DNA from: Gammaproteobacteria bacterium UBA7310
GTDB taxonomy: Bacteria > Pseudomonadota > Gammaproteobacteria > Pseudomonadales > Ketobacteraceae
Assembly: GCA_002471665.1 (NCBI GenBank)
Contig: DKQK01000056.1
Span: 62,001 to 126,000, forward strand
Length of the DNA stretch: 64,000 nucleotides
Direction of reading: 5' to 3'
The position numbers were made by a program, and so were the translations under genes. Numbering within the stretch: position 1 is the stretch's first letter; each line of letters opens with the position of its first letter. The notes under the pieces were generated by a model that made no database searches, was not told the origin of the DNA, and was given only the letters and a program-made list of their open reading frames with translations. Of this stretch, positions 9,764 through 18,398 are shown one piece after another.

Positions 9764-9815
9764 GATTCAGTTTCCAAAAAAGTAAGCGTAATAAATTTTA
9801 AATCGGTTGCCGGCA

Positions 9816-11123
9816 TCAGCCGTCCAGGGTTTCCAGTCGAATGCGCACAACATCGTCAGCCAGCACATCCAAGGCCCGAATCTGATCCAGGGCGGTGTTC
9901 ATCCTGCTTTCCAGTACCTGGCGTACAATCATGATCAGTGGTACCGGGCTGCTGGCATCCGGTTGGTCCTTCTGGATGATCGCCTCGATGTTGATATCGG
10001 CGTCACTGAATACGGCCGCAATTTTGGCGAGCACACCGGGCTGATCTTTTACATGCATGCGCAGGTAGAACCCGGTCACCACATCTTCAATGGGCAGGAT
10101 CGGCGCGTCACTGAGCGAATCCGCCTGGAATGCCAGATGGGGCACACGATTGTTGGGGTCGGTGGTCAGTGCCCGGGCCACGTCCACCACGTCCGCCACT
10201 ACGGCAGAGGCGGTGGGTTCAGAGCCTGCACCGGGGCCGTAATACAAGGTTGGCCCCACCGCGTCACTTTGCACCATGACGGCGTTCATAACCCCATTCA
10301 CATTGGCAATCAGTCGGCTTTCCGGAATCAAGGTGGGATGGACCCGCAGTTCCACTCCGTTCTCGGTCTGGCGGGTCACCCCCAGATGCTTAATGCGGTA
10401 CCCCAACTCTTCCGCATAGGACACATCCTCGCGGGTGATATTGGTGATGCCTTCGGTGTAAGTTTTGGAGAATTGCAGTGGAATACCAAAGGCTATGGAA
10501 GCCAGGATCGTTAACTTATGGGCCGCATCAATGCCTTCCACATCAAAGGTGGGATCGGCCTCGGCGTAGCCCAAAGCCTGGGCTTCCTTCAGCACATCAT
10601 CAAACTCACGGCCTTTCTCCGCCATTTCCGTCAGTATAAAGTTGCCGGTGCCGTTGATGATTCCGGCAACCCAGTCGATACGGTTGGCAGACAGGCCCTC
10701 ACGGATAGCCTTGATAATGGGGATACCGCCTGCAACAGCGGCTTCGAACGCCACATTCACGCCTTTTTCCTGCGCTGCCGCGAAGATCTCATTACCGTGT
10801 TCAGCGATCAGTGCCTTGTTGGCTGTGACGATATGCTTACCGTTTTCGATGGCTTTCATCACCAGTTCGAATGCCACCGTGGTGCCACCGATCAGCTCCA
10901 CCACGATATCAATATTGGGGTCAGTGACCACGGCAAAAATATCCCGCGATACGGCAACACCGGTGGTATCCACACTGGGATTATCACGCCGTGCCCCGAC
11001 ATGAGTGACGGCGATTTCACGCCCCGCCCGACGCGCAATATCTGCTGAATTGCGACTCAGAACATTAAACGTTCCACTGCCTACGGTGCCCAGACCGACA
11101 ATACCCACGTTAACCGGTTTCAA
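9816..11123 (-). CDS. hom: Homoserine dehydrogenase
   Basis: NAD(P)-dependent reduction of aspartate semialdehyde to homoserine. 435 residues: N-terminal Rossmann fold (VGIVGLGTVGSG), catalytic middle domain (AAVAGGIPIIKAIREGL, GIINGTGNFILTEM), and a C-terminal ACT domain (FYLRMHVKDQPGVLAKIAAVFSDADI region) for threonine feedback. The start is TTG at 11123, with GAGGT seven bases upstream, giving the family N-terminus (M)KPVNVGIVGLG. A longer frame to 11207 would overlap alaC and adds unrelated residues. Monofunctional, with no aspartokinase fusion. Confidence 0.95.
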   Translation of the reverse strand: MKPVNVGIVGLGTVGSGTFNVLSRNSADIARRAGREIAVTHVGARRDNPSVDTTGVAVSRDIFAVVTDPNIDIVVELIGGTTVAFELVMKAIENGKHIVTANKALIAEHGNEIFAAAQEKGVNVAFEAAVAGGIPIIKAIREGLSANRIDWVAGIINGTGNFILTEMAEKGREFDDVLKEAQALGYAEADPTFDVEGIDAAHKLTILASIAFGIPLQFSKTYTEGITNITREDVSYAEELGYRIKHLGVTRQTENGVELRVHPTLIPESRLIANVNGVMNAVMVQSDAVGPTLYYGPGAGSEPTASAVVADVVDVARALTTDPNNRVPHLAFQADSLSDAPILPIEDVVTGFYLRMHVKDQPGVLAKIAAVFSDADINIEAIIQKDQPDASSPVPLIMIVRQVLESRMNTALDQIRALDVLADDVVRIRLETLDG

Positions 11124-11148
11124 CTGCCTTACCTCTTTTATTTTTGAA

Positions 11149-12324
11149 TTATACCGACTGCAGGAGGCGCTTGATGCCCCGCACTGCCTGCCGGATTCGT
11201 TGCTCATTCTCGATCAGTGCAAAGCGCACGTGATCGTCCCCATATTCTCCAAACCCCAAGCCGGGGGAAACCGCCACCTTGGCGTCCTGCAGCAACAGCT
11301 TGCTGAATTCCAGCGAACCGAGGTGACGAAATGGCTCCGGGATCTGCGCCCAGACAAACATAGTGGCCCTGGGTCGCTCAACCTGCCAGCCTATGGCATT
11401 TAGGCCATCACACAATACGTCCCGGCGATGCTGGTACATGTCTCTGATGTCAGACACACACTGCTGGTCACCCTCCAGCGCCGCAATGGCCGCCACCTGG
11501 ATGGGTGTGAACGTGCCGTAATCCATATAGGACTTGATGCGGGCCAGTGCTCCGATCAACGTCGGATTGCCTACGCAGAATCCGACCCGCCAGCCGGGCA
11601 TATTATAACTTTTCGACAAACTAAAAAACTCAACCGCAATGTCTTTGGCCCCTGGCACCTGCATCACTGAGGGTGCCTGATAACCATCAAAAACAATATC
11701 GGCGTAGGCAAGGTCATGAACGAGCCAGATTTCGTGCTCACGGCAGATGTTCACCACCTGCTCAAAGAACGACAATTCCACACATTGGGCGGTGGGATTT
11801 CCGGGAAAGTTCAGCACCAGCATCTTGGGCTTTGGCCAACTCTCCCGAATGGCCTTTTCCAGCTCCGCAAAGAAATCCACATTGGCCGTCATGGAGACGT
11901 GGCGTATATCGGCGCCGGCAATGACAAACCCGTAGGGATGGATCGGATAGGATGGATTGGGCACCAGCACCGTATCCCCGGTGCTCATGGTGGCCAGCGC
12001 CAGGTGCGCCAGGCCTTCCTTCGAGCCGATGGTGACTATGGCCTCGTCCACTGGATCGATTTCAACCCCATAGCGGCGCTGATACCAATCGCTGATGGCC
12101 TTGCGCAGACGGGGAATCCCCTTGGATTGCGAGTAACGGTGGGTATCCCCACGCTGCACGGTTTCCACCAGTTTCGCCACAATATGTTGCGGGGTGGGCT
12201 GATCCGGATTGCCCATACCAAAATCGATGATGTCTTCGCCGCGGGACCGGGCCTGCTTCTTCAATTCCCCAACAATATTGAAGACATAAGGAGGGAGACG
12301 TTGGATTCGGGAAAATTCGGTCAC
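11149..12324 (-). CDS. alaC: AlaC-type alanine/glutamate transaminase
   Basis: Class I/II PLP aminotransferase, 391 residues, matching the AlaC (YfdZ) family that exchanges amino groups between pyruvate and glutamate. The N-terminus PPYVFNIVGELKKQARSRG and DFGMGNPDQPTP are typical; the PLP lysine is in SLSKSYNMPGWRVGF. It sits 25 bp before hom with no terminator between, so it is part of the same transcript. Its place beside homoserine/threonine genes recurs in gammaproteobacteria. A diaminopimelate-type transaminase is less likely. Confidence 0.9.
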   Translation of the reverse strand: MTEFSRIQRLPPYVFNIVGELKKQARSRGEDIIDFGMGNPDQPTPQHIVAKLVETVQRGDTHRYSQSKGIPRLRKAISDWYQRRYGVEIDPVDEAIVTIGSKEGLAHLALATMSTGDTVLVPNPSYPIHPYGFVIAGADIRHVSMTANVDFFAELEKAIRESWPKPKMLVLNFPGNPTAQCVELSFFEQVVNICREHEIWLVHDLAYADIVFDGYQAPSVMQVPGAKDIAVEFFSLSKSYNMPGWRVGFCVGNPTLIGALARIKSYMDYGTFTPIQVAAIAALEGDQQCVSDIRDMYQHRRDVLCDGLNAIGWQVERPRATMFVWAQIPEPFRHLGSLEFSKLLLQDAKVAVSPGLGFGEYGDDHVRFALIENEQRIRQAVRGIKRLLQSV

Positions 12325-12435
12325 AGGACACCTTCAACCGCGTGTAAATGGTTACTAACTTTGGCCGGAATGCAAAGAGTGTGAACAATACTGATGTGAC
12401 GCAGGATCGTCAATGGAGACGGAGGGGAGAATTAT

Positions 12436-12457
12436 GGCCCACCGCTGCCGGCGGGCC
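12436..12457 (-). terminator. Hairpin downstream of dsbC
   Basis: GC-rich imperfect hairpin (minus-strand arms GGCCCGCC and GGTGGGCC) 10 bp beyond the dsbC stop, followed by ATAATTCTCC. It lacks a clean T-run, so it may attenuate rather than stop transcription. The remaining 110 bp to alaC would then hold a separate promoter. Confidence 0.4.
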
Positions 12458-12466
12458 AGGAACGGA

Positions 12467-13204
12467 CTATTGCAGGCCCAGCTGCTGAGCCAATTGCCCG
12501 GCCTTCATATAACCACCCAGTTGACGGCCGTCCTTGGAAAACACAGCCGGTGTACCGCGCACACCGATCTGATGCCCGAGATTGATCTGGTCCTGAATGG
12601 TATTCTGTTCGCACACCTTACCGGCAGGCGCTGAAACCGTTTCATTGGACTTGGCCTTGGTCATGGCGGCTTCGCGGTCTTCGGCACACCAGACGTTGAC
12701 CATTGTCTGCCCCGCCGGGGACTGCAATCCGTAGCGTGGCCAGGCTACATACTTGACGGTTATACCCAGATCATTCATCGCTTTGATCTCAGTGTGGAAT
12801 TTACGACAATAACCGCAGCTGGTATCAGTGAACACCAACACCTCCCCTTTCTCATCCTCCGTGGCCGGATAGACCACAAGGTCAGTGTCCTGCAGGTTAT
12901 TCAACGCGTCCAACCGCTTGGCACTGCGGTGGTTCTCGCTGACGTTCACCGTCTGCGCGCCACCAATGTTGAGCAAATCTCCGGTGAACACAAATTTGCT
13001 GTCTGCCGACACATACAGCAGTTCACCGCTGCTGGTCTCCACCTGGTATATGCCCTGCACACCGGATTGATCAATCGTATTGATCTTAACCTGGGGGAAG
13101 CGGGCAGCGAAGGTGTTCCTGATTACGTCCTGATCACCAGCTGCGTGCGAAACCAACGGCAACGCGGACAGGGCCGCTGCGATCATCATGAATACTCTTA
13201 ACAT
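12467..13204 (-). CDS. dsbC: Thiol:disulfide interchange protein DsbC
   Basis: Periplasmic disulfide isomerase, 245 residues. Signal peptide to about residue 21 (LPLVSHAAG), dimerisation domain 25-85, thioredoxin-fold catalytic domain with active site CGYC at C130/C133, and the structural Cys pair in the C-terminal half (NVWC, GKVC). The cis-Pro loop GVRGTPAVF is present. It lies about 108 bp downstream of xerD, the order conserved from E. coli to Pseudomonas. It would help fold the Cys-rich exported proteins encoded elsewhere here (25151, 62738). Confidence 0.95.
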   Translation of the reverse strand: MLRVFMMIAAALSALPLVSHAAGDQDVIRNTFAARFPQVKINTIDQSGVQGIYQVETSSGELLYVSADSKFVFTGDLLNIGGAQTVNVSENHRSAKRLDALNNLQDTDLVVYPATEDEKGEVLVFTDTSCGYCRKFHTEIKAMNDLGITVKYVAWPRYGLQSPAGQTMVNVWCAEDREAAMTKAKSNETVSAPAGKVCEQNTIQDQINLGHQIGVRGTPAVFSKDGRQLGGYMKAGQLAQQLGLQ

Positions 13205-13311
13205 TGCTCTCTCTCTGAATTCCGGAATGCCATAACACTGGGGTATTAGAACCCAAGATAGGCCACAAGTTCCAGCCTGTCAGAGGCAAAATTCCCGCCA
13301 CCGGCAAGAAC

Positions 13312-14214
13312 TCAGCCCCTTGGGTGATGCTGCCGGTGCATTTCCTGCAAGCGATGTTTGGCAACATGGGTATAAATCTGGGTGGTGGAAAGGTCGCTGT
13401 GCCCCAGTAACAACTGCACAACCCTCAAATCCGCACCATGATTCAACAAATGCGTTGCGAAAGCATGACGCAGCGTGTGGGGGGACACCTTAGTGTTTAT
13501 TCCGGCCAAAGCCACGTAATGTTTAACACGATGCCAGAATGTCTGGCGGGTCATCTGTGTACCGCGATTACTGGGGAACAACACATCACTTTCCGGATTC
13601 GCCAGCAGACTCAAGCGGGCCTCTTTCAGGTAGCGCAACAACCAGGTGATCGATTCCTCACCCATGGGCACCAGCCGCTCCTTGCTGCCCTTGCCCATCA
13701 ACCGGATAACACCCTGACGCAGATTGATGTCATAGGTGCTGAGCGCCACCAACTCACTGACGCGCAAACCGCAGGCATAGAGTAATTCCAACATGGCCTT
13801 GTCCCTCAAGCCCAGGGGCTCATCCAGATTGGGTGCAGCCAGCAGGGCCTCCACATCCGCCTCACTCATGGTTTTGGGTAACGGCTTACCCAGCTTCGGC
13901 ATCTCAACCCGCAAGGTAGGATCTTGCGCCATCAGGGATTCACGCACGCAATACTGGCAGAAACCACGGATAACGGACAGGAAGCGCGCCGTGGATCGGG
14001 CACTGAACCGGCACTGGTAACGGTGGGCGAGATAGCGATTGAGATCCTGATCTGTGGCCAGCAACAACCCGGGCATACCCGATTTAGTCAGCCATTCGGC
14101 GTAGGAACACAAGTCCCGTCGATAGGAGTCCAGGCTGTTGTCACTGAGCCCCTTTTCCAGCCAACAGGCATCCAGATACTGGTTAACAACAGTGGTGGAA
14201 TCAGACGAAGACAT
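13312..14214 (-). CDS. xerD: Tyrosine recombinase XerD
   Basis: Site-specific recombinase that resolves chromosome dimers at dif with XerC. 300 residues. N-terminal SAM-like core-binding domain (about 8-95) and catalytic domain (110-295) with the full active set R151, K175, H246, R249, H272 and nucleophile Y281 (IYTHV). Length and spacing match E. coli XerD. This is the housekeeping recombinase, not an integrase, given the dsbC neighbour. Confidence 0.95.
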   Translation of the reverse strand: MSSSDSTTVVNQYLDACWLEKGLSDNSLDSYRRDLCSYAEWLTKSGMPGLLLATDQDLNRYLAHRYQCRFSARSTARFLSVIRGFCQYCVRESLMAQDPTLRVEMPKLGKPLPKTMSEADVEALLAAPNLDEPLGLRDKAMLELLYACGLRVSELVALSTYDINLRQGVIRLMGKGSKERLVPMGEESITWLLRYLKEARLSLLANPESDVLFPSNRGTQMTRQTFWHRVKHYVALAGINTKVSPHTLRHAFATHLLNHGADLRVVQLLLGHSDLSTTQIYTHVAKHRLQEMHRQHHPRG

Positions 14215-14280
14215 GCCGGCGCTTTCCGCAGGGAGTATTAGGTACGCAAAAGCATAGCAAATTCAGCGCTCTAAGAAAAA

Positions 14281-14306
14281 AGCGGGGCCCGGTTTACTGG
14301 GCCCGC
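14281..14306 (-). terminator. Terminator of the 37-residue peptide gene
   Basis: On the minus strand GCGGGCCC, a short loop and GGGCCCCGC form a GC-rich stem with one bulge, followed directly by TTTTTT (14276-14281). It begins a few bases after the stop codon of the small gene at 14312-14425. Confidence 0.75.
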
Positions 14307-14311
14307 AAGGG

Positions 14312-14425
14312 CTAATCCGCCTCGCAACTTGCGGATATAAAGGGAACGATAAGGAGATGGAATGCGCCACGAACAAGAATTACGGCCAGTGCGGAGATCA
14401 GAATTACAAGAGCAAATGCTTTCAT
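14312..14425 (-). CDS. Small single-span membrane peptide (37 aa), unrecognised
   Basis: Short reading frame of 37 residues, MKAFALVILISALAVIL followed by VRGAFHLLIVPFISASCEAD. It is almost entirely hydrophobic over residues 3-31 with one Arg in the middle, so one membrane helix or a hairpin is likely. GAGGG lies eight bases before the ATG, and a GC-rich hairpin plus six T follows the stop. This signal/frame/terminator set argues for a real gene. A weak promoter (TTGTGG, 16 bp, TATTAT) lies upstream at about 14463-14490. I do not recognise a family; a toxin-like or regulatory small membrane protein is possible. Confidence 0.6.
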   Translation of the reverse strand: MKAFALVILISALAVILVRGAFHLLIVPFISASCEAD

Positions 14426-14614
14426 GTCGAATACCCTCTGTTTTTCTTGTTGTTGTGATTGTCATAATACGCCTGAGACTTATAACCACAATACCGTTTC
14501 ACAGCATTACACCCCATTGGAACAAGGAGGAAACAATTTATAGGATCAAGTTACATTTCAGGTCCTTGAACTACACTTAACTAAAATAATATCGAGGTAT
14601 GAAAACGGTTTAAG

Positions 14615-16495
14615 ATGCCCCTATTGGCCGCCCTGTTACTTCTGCTCTCAATACCTTGCCTGGCGACCGTTACCATCGACAGCGAGCACGCTGGCCCCAT
14701 CAATCTCTCCAGTGCAACCCGTTATCTGGAAGACAACAGTAACAGCCTGAATCTACAGGATATTCTGGCGCTCCCTGGCAGCCAGTGGCAAGCCTACGGC
14801 GACAACACCTTTTCCATGGGGTACAGCACCTCCACCTGGTGGCTCACTTTTAACCTTGCAAACACAAGCCCCGAGGAGGTCAGGCACCTGTTGGAAGTGG
14901 GGTATCCCGGGCTGGATCATCTGGCCGTTCATATGGTTTGGAATGGCAAGATCGACGTTTTCGTCATGGGCGACGCCCTGCCTTTTGATCATCGCCCCAT
15001 TAAGTCACACAATTTTCTCGCCCCCATCACTCTGCCTGCCCAGGGTCAGGTGTCAGTCTATATCGAAGTTCGCACCAGCAGTGCGCTTCAGGTGCCGCTG
15101 ATATTGTGGCAACCTCAGGAATATTACCGCCAGGACCGCACTGCAAACCTGCTGCAGGGGTTTTACTTTGGCGTCATGATCGTGATGACCGTGTACAACC
15201 TGTTTGTATTTCTGGCGGTGCGGGAAAAAAACTTCATCCTTTACGTGTGCTTCGCGTTCAGCCTTCCCATGTTCATTGCCGGAATCAAAGGTTTCAGCTT
15301 TGAATATCTGTGGCCCAACCACCCGCAATGGAATGATTTGGCCATCATCTGGCCCCTGTGTCTGGCGGTACTGTTTGGTGCGTTGTTCACTGAGAGCTTT
15401 CTGAAAATAAAGCAACTGGGCCGGTGGGCCACCCTTTTATTTCGGATACAACAGGGCAGTATCGTTTTGCTACTGCTGTTGTCTCATGTGGTGGACTATC
15501 AACTGATCATCAGCATATTGATTCCCGCCACCACAGTATCCTGCACCATGGGATTGTTGTTTGGCATGATCATGTGGAATCGCAGTGGTTTATCTGCCAA
15601 GTACTACACCGTGGGCTGGTCAGCCTTTCTCTTGGGGGGCATTTCACTGGGGCTGAACAAGCTGGGCCTGATCCCTACCAATCTGATCACCGAAAACACG
15701 CTACAAATCGGTTCCAGCATCGAGGTGATACTGCTCTCTTTCGCACTGGCGGAAAGCATCAATGAAGAACGCCGCCTGCGATCAGACGCCCAGGACAACG
15801 CCCTGCAGGCAGAGCGGGAAACACGCCGTGCCCGGGAGCAGGCGTTGCGCATCCAGCAACAAACCACAGAAGAGCTGGAATCCCGGGTGCAGGAACGCAC
15901 CCGGGAGCTGGAAACACTGAATCGACAACTGGCCGAACTGAGCGATACGGATCAGCTAACCGGCCTGAAAAACCGCCGCTATCTGGATCGGGTCATGCAC
16001 GAAGAAATCACCCGCTGCAGCCGCTATCAACACGATCTTTCCATCATACTGCTGGATGTAGATCACTTTAAACAGTTCAACGATACTTACGGCCACCTGG
16101 TGGGCGATGACTGCCTTAAGGCCATTGCAACGTCTTTGGGTGAGAATATCCGTGACGCGGTGGACTGTGTTGCCCGCTATGGGGGAGAGGAATTCTGTGT
16201 CATGTTACCCGAAACCGGCCCACAGCGGGCCATGGCCGTGGCAGAGCGTTTGCGCGACCAGATCAGTAAAATGCCCTTCTCCGTTGAGGGCGAGCTGATC
16301 CCGGTATCCATCAGTCTGGGGGTAAGTTGCATGGTCAAAGGTGAGAAAGTAACCGGTGAATCATTGGTTTCCCAGGCGGATGAAGCCCTTTATGACGCGA
16401 AACAGGCGGGCAGAAACTGTGTCATATTTGCCGAACGCCGGGCACCCTCTTCGAGCTGCGGATCTTCGTTCGAACAAGACCAAAGCATGAACTAA
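14615..16495 (+). CDS. 7TMR-DISM diguanylate cyclase (first of tandem pair)
   Basis: 626-residue receptor that would make c-di-GMP. Signal peptide (1-18), periplasmic 7TMR-DISMED2-type beta domain (about 25-165), seven helices (about 178-385), a coiled coil rich in E/R/Q (385-450), then a GGDEF domain with an intact active site GGEEF (in ARYGGEEFCVML) and the metal/GTP motif DVDHFKQFNDTYGH. The inhibitory I-site position reads DAVD in place of RxxD, so classical product feedback is probably lost. It lies 33 bp before a paralogue with the same layout. No phosphodiesterase domain. Ligand unknown. Confidence 0.93.
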   Translation: MPLLAALLLLLSIPCLATVTIDSEHAGPINLSSATRYLEDNSNSLNLQDILALPGSQWQAYGDNTFSMGYSTSTWWLTFNLANTSPEEVRHLLEVGYPGLDHLAVHMVWNGKIDVFVMGDALPFDHRPIKSHNFLAPITLPAQGQVSVYIEVRTSSALQVPLILWQPQEYYRQDRTANLLQGFYFGVMIVMTVYNLFVFLAVREKNFILYVCFAFSLPMFIAGIKGFSFEYLWPNHPQWNDLAIIWPLCLAVLFGALFTESFLKIKQLGRWATLLFRIQQGSIVLLLLLSHVVDYQLIISILIPATTVSCTMGLLFGMIMWNRSGLSAKYYTVGWSAFLLGGISLGLNKLGLIPTNLITENTLQIGSSIEVILLSFALAESINEERRLRSDAQDNALQAERETRRAREQALRIQQQTTEELESRVQERTRELETLNRQLAELSDTDQLTGLKNRRYLDRVMHEEITRCSRYQHDLSIILLDVDHFKQFNDTYGHLVGDDCLKAIATSLGENIRDAVDCVARYGGEEFCVMLPETGPQRAMAVAERLRDQISKMPFSVEGELIPVSISLGVSCMVKGEKVTGESLVSQADEALYDAKQAGRNCVIFAERRAPSSSCGSSFEQDQSMN

Positions 16496-16528
16496 ACTCT
16501 ATAAAACAAACACCGAAAGATAACGAAA

Positions 16529-18391
16529 ATGCGCCTAGCCACCCTGTTGCTCCTTTTTTTCTGCAGTTGCCTGCAAGCGGCGGAATTCAAGCTATTGAAG
16601 AACCAGGTACAGCAACCTTTGGCCAGTTATCTGTACTACTACGAGGATGTGCACAGCAGCCTGACCATCAGCGACCTCAAACAATTGCCGGAAACAGAGT
16701 GGCAGCATAATAATCGCCAGGCTTTCAACCACGGCTATAACAATTCCACCTGGTGGCTGCGAATCACTATCCAGAATCAGGAAACCATCGAATTGCAGCG
16801 CCTGCTTGAAATCAGCTATCCCGTGCTGGATTACATCTCCGTATTTATTTACGGTGACAATCATCAGAGAACGTTGGAGCTGGGGGACAAACTGCCCTTC
16901 AACGAGCGGCCCACTGATCATCGAAATTTTGTGATTCCCCTGCAATGGCAATCCAATGAGGAATTAACGCTTTACTTCGCTGTCAGGAGTTCCAGTTCCA
17001 TTCAGGTACCCCTGACCTTGTGGCAGGAGCAGGCCTTTTTTAACCACGACCGCACCCAGACTCTGCTGCACGGTATTTACTACGGCATCATGTTCGTGAT
17101 GGTGATGTACAACCTGTTTGTCTACCTGGCGGTGGGTGAGCGGAATTATCTCTACTATGTGTTATTCGTGTGCAGCATGCCGCTGTTTCTGGCCAGCCTC
17201 AGCGGATTTGCATTTCAATACCTGTGGCCAAATTACACCCGCTGGAACGACCAGGCCATTCTGGTGACACTGTCGTGCTCGGTGATGTTTGGCTCACTGT
17301 TTACCCACAACTTTTTGCGCGCCTATGAATTACGGGGTGCCATTCGCTACGCCGGCTACAGCTTTGCGGTGATCAGCCTCTTGGTGATCATCATGGCGCT
17401 TACATTACCTTACAGCATTGTCATCAGAGTGCTCATACCCTTTGCCGGCGTCGTTTGCTGTTACGGTTTTGGGCTGGGCGTGTTTCGCTGGTACAGTGGC
17501 GGGCTGTCCGCGAAATACTACACCATTGCCTGGAGCTCGCTGCTGTCCGGGGGCATCATTCTGGCCCTCAGCAAGTTCAATTTACTGCCAAAGAACCTGT
17601 TTACTGATTATGCCACCCAGATAGGGTCGGCACTGGAAGTCACCCTGCTGTCATTCGCCCTGGCTGAGCGCATCAATCAGGAGCGTAAGATGCGCTTCGA
17701 GGCGCAGCAGGATGCCCTGAATACGGAAAGAGAGCTGCGCCAGGCCCGTGAACAAGCGCTTGAAATTCAAAAGCAGGCCACAGAATCCCTTGAGAATCGT
17801 GTGCAGGAGCGCACCCGTGAGTTGGAGGCGCTGAATCAAAAACTGGAAGAACTCAGTGACACTGACCAGCTTACCGGGCTTAAAAACCGGCGTTTTCTGG
17901 ACCGGATGCTGGAAGAGGAGTACGCCAGAGGGGCACGCTACCAGCATTGCCTGTCGGTCTTGTTAATGGATATCGATCACTTCAAACAGTTCAACGATAC
18001 CTACGGCCACCTGATTGGCGACGACTGTCTGCGGCAAGTGGCTATCGCCATACGCAATGGATTACGCTGGCCCAGCGATCGTGCCACCCGCTATGGGGGC
18101 GAGGAATTTTGTGTAGTACTGCCGGAAACCGGGGTTGAGGGAGCTTTGCGTGTGGCAGAAAGAGTTCGTGAATCCGTTGCTGCAATGCGATTTCTGGTGA
18201 AGGAAACCCCGGTGCCGGTTACGGTCAGTGTGGGTGTGGTGGCACTGATTCCCCCTGCCGATGGCCGCTACACGGATATGCTGTCCATGGCGGATGAGGC
18301 GCTTTATCAGTCAAAAGAGAACGGGCGCAATCGGGTAACGCTGTATTGCGAAGAAGCCGGGTATAACCCGGCTTCTTCGCAGCAAACTTAA
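16529..18391 (+). CDS. 7TMR-DISM diguanylate cyclase (second of tandem pair)
   Basis: 620 residues, a clear tandem paralogue of the preceding gene with identical domain order: signal peptide, periplasmic DISMED2-type domain, seven helices, coiled coil, GGDEF domain with GGEEF intact and DIDHFKQFNDTYGH. The I-site position reads WPSD, again not RxxD. The cyclase halves are much more alike than the periplasmic sensor halves, suggesting duplication followed by sensory divergence. Ribosome site weak. The last 14 codons lie inside a perfect 16-bp inverted repeat. Confidence 0.93.
   Translation: MRLATLLLLFFCSCLQAAEFKLLKNQVQQPLASYLYYYEDVHSSLTISDLKQLPETEWQHNNRQAFNHGYNNSTWWLRITIQNQETIELQRLLEISYPVLDYISVFIYGDNHQRTLELGDKLPFNERPTDHRNFVIPLQWQSNEELTLYFAVRSSSSIQVPLTLWQEQAFFNHDRTQTLLHGIYYGIMFVMVMYNLFVYLAVGERNYLYYVLFVCSMPLFLASLSGFAFQYLWPNYTRWNDQAILVTLSCSVMFGSLFTHNFLRAYELRGAIRYAGYSFAVISLLVIIMALTLPYSIVIRVLIPFAGVVCCYGFGLGVFRWYSGGLSAKYYTIAWSSLLSGGIILALSKFNLLPKNLFTDYATQIGSALEVTLLSFALAERINQERKMRFEAQQDALNTERELRQAREQALEIQKQATESLENRVQERTRELEALNQKLEELSDTDQLTGLKNRRFLDRMLEEEYARGARYQHCLSVLLMDIDHFKQFNDTYGHLIGDDCLRQVAIAIRNGLRWPSDRATRYGGEEFCVVLPETGVEGALRVAERVRESVAAMRFLVKETPVPVTVSVGVVALIPPADGRYTDMLSMADEALYQSKENGRNRVTLYCEEAGYNPASSQQT
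18347..18381. terminator. Perfect 16-bp hairpin overlapping the end of the second cyclase gene
   Basis: Arms 18347-18362 and 18366-18381 are perfect complements with a 3-nt loop (ATA). The right arm encodes the last residues of the cyclase, and the convergent PEP-CTERM gene ends 18 bp further on. There is no T-run on either side, so it may act as a transcript-stabilising stem or a factor-dependent stop rather than a classical terminator. Confidence 0.55.
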
Positions 18392-18398
18392 ATTGCCT

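Noticed and set aside
9816..11207. Longer homoserine dehydrogenase frame to 11207
   Set aside because: The extra 28 residues overlap alaC and do not match the family; the TTG at 11123 has a strong SD.
14594..14613. Four-codon upstream frame before the first cyclase
   Set aside because: ATGAAAACGGTTTAA has the SD directly adjoining the ATG with no spacing, so initiation there is unlikely.
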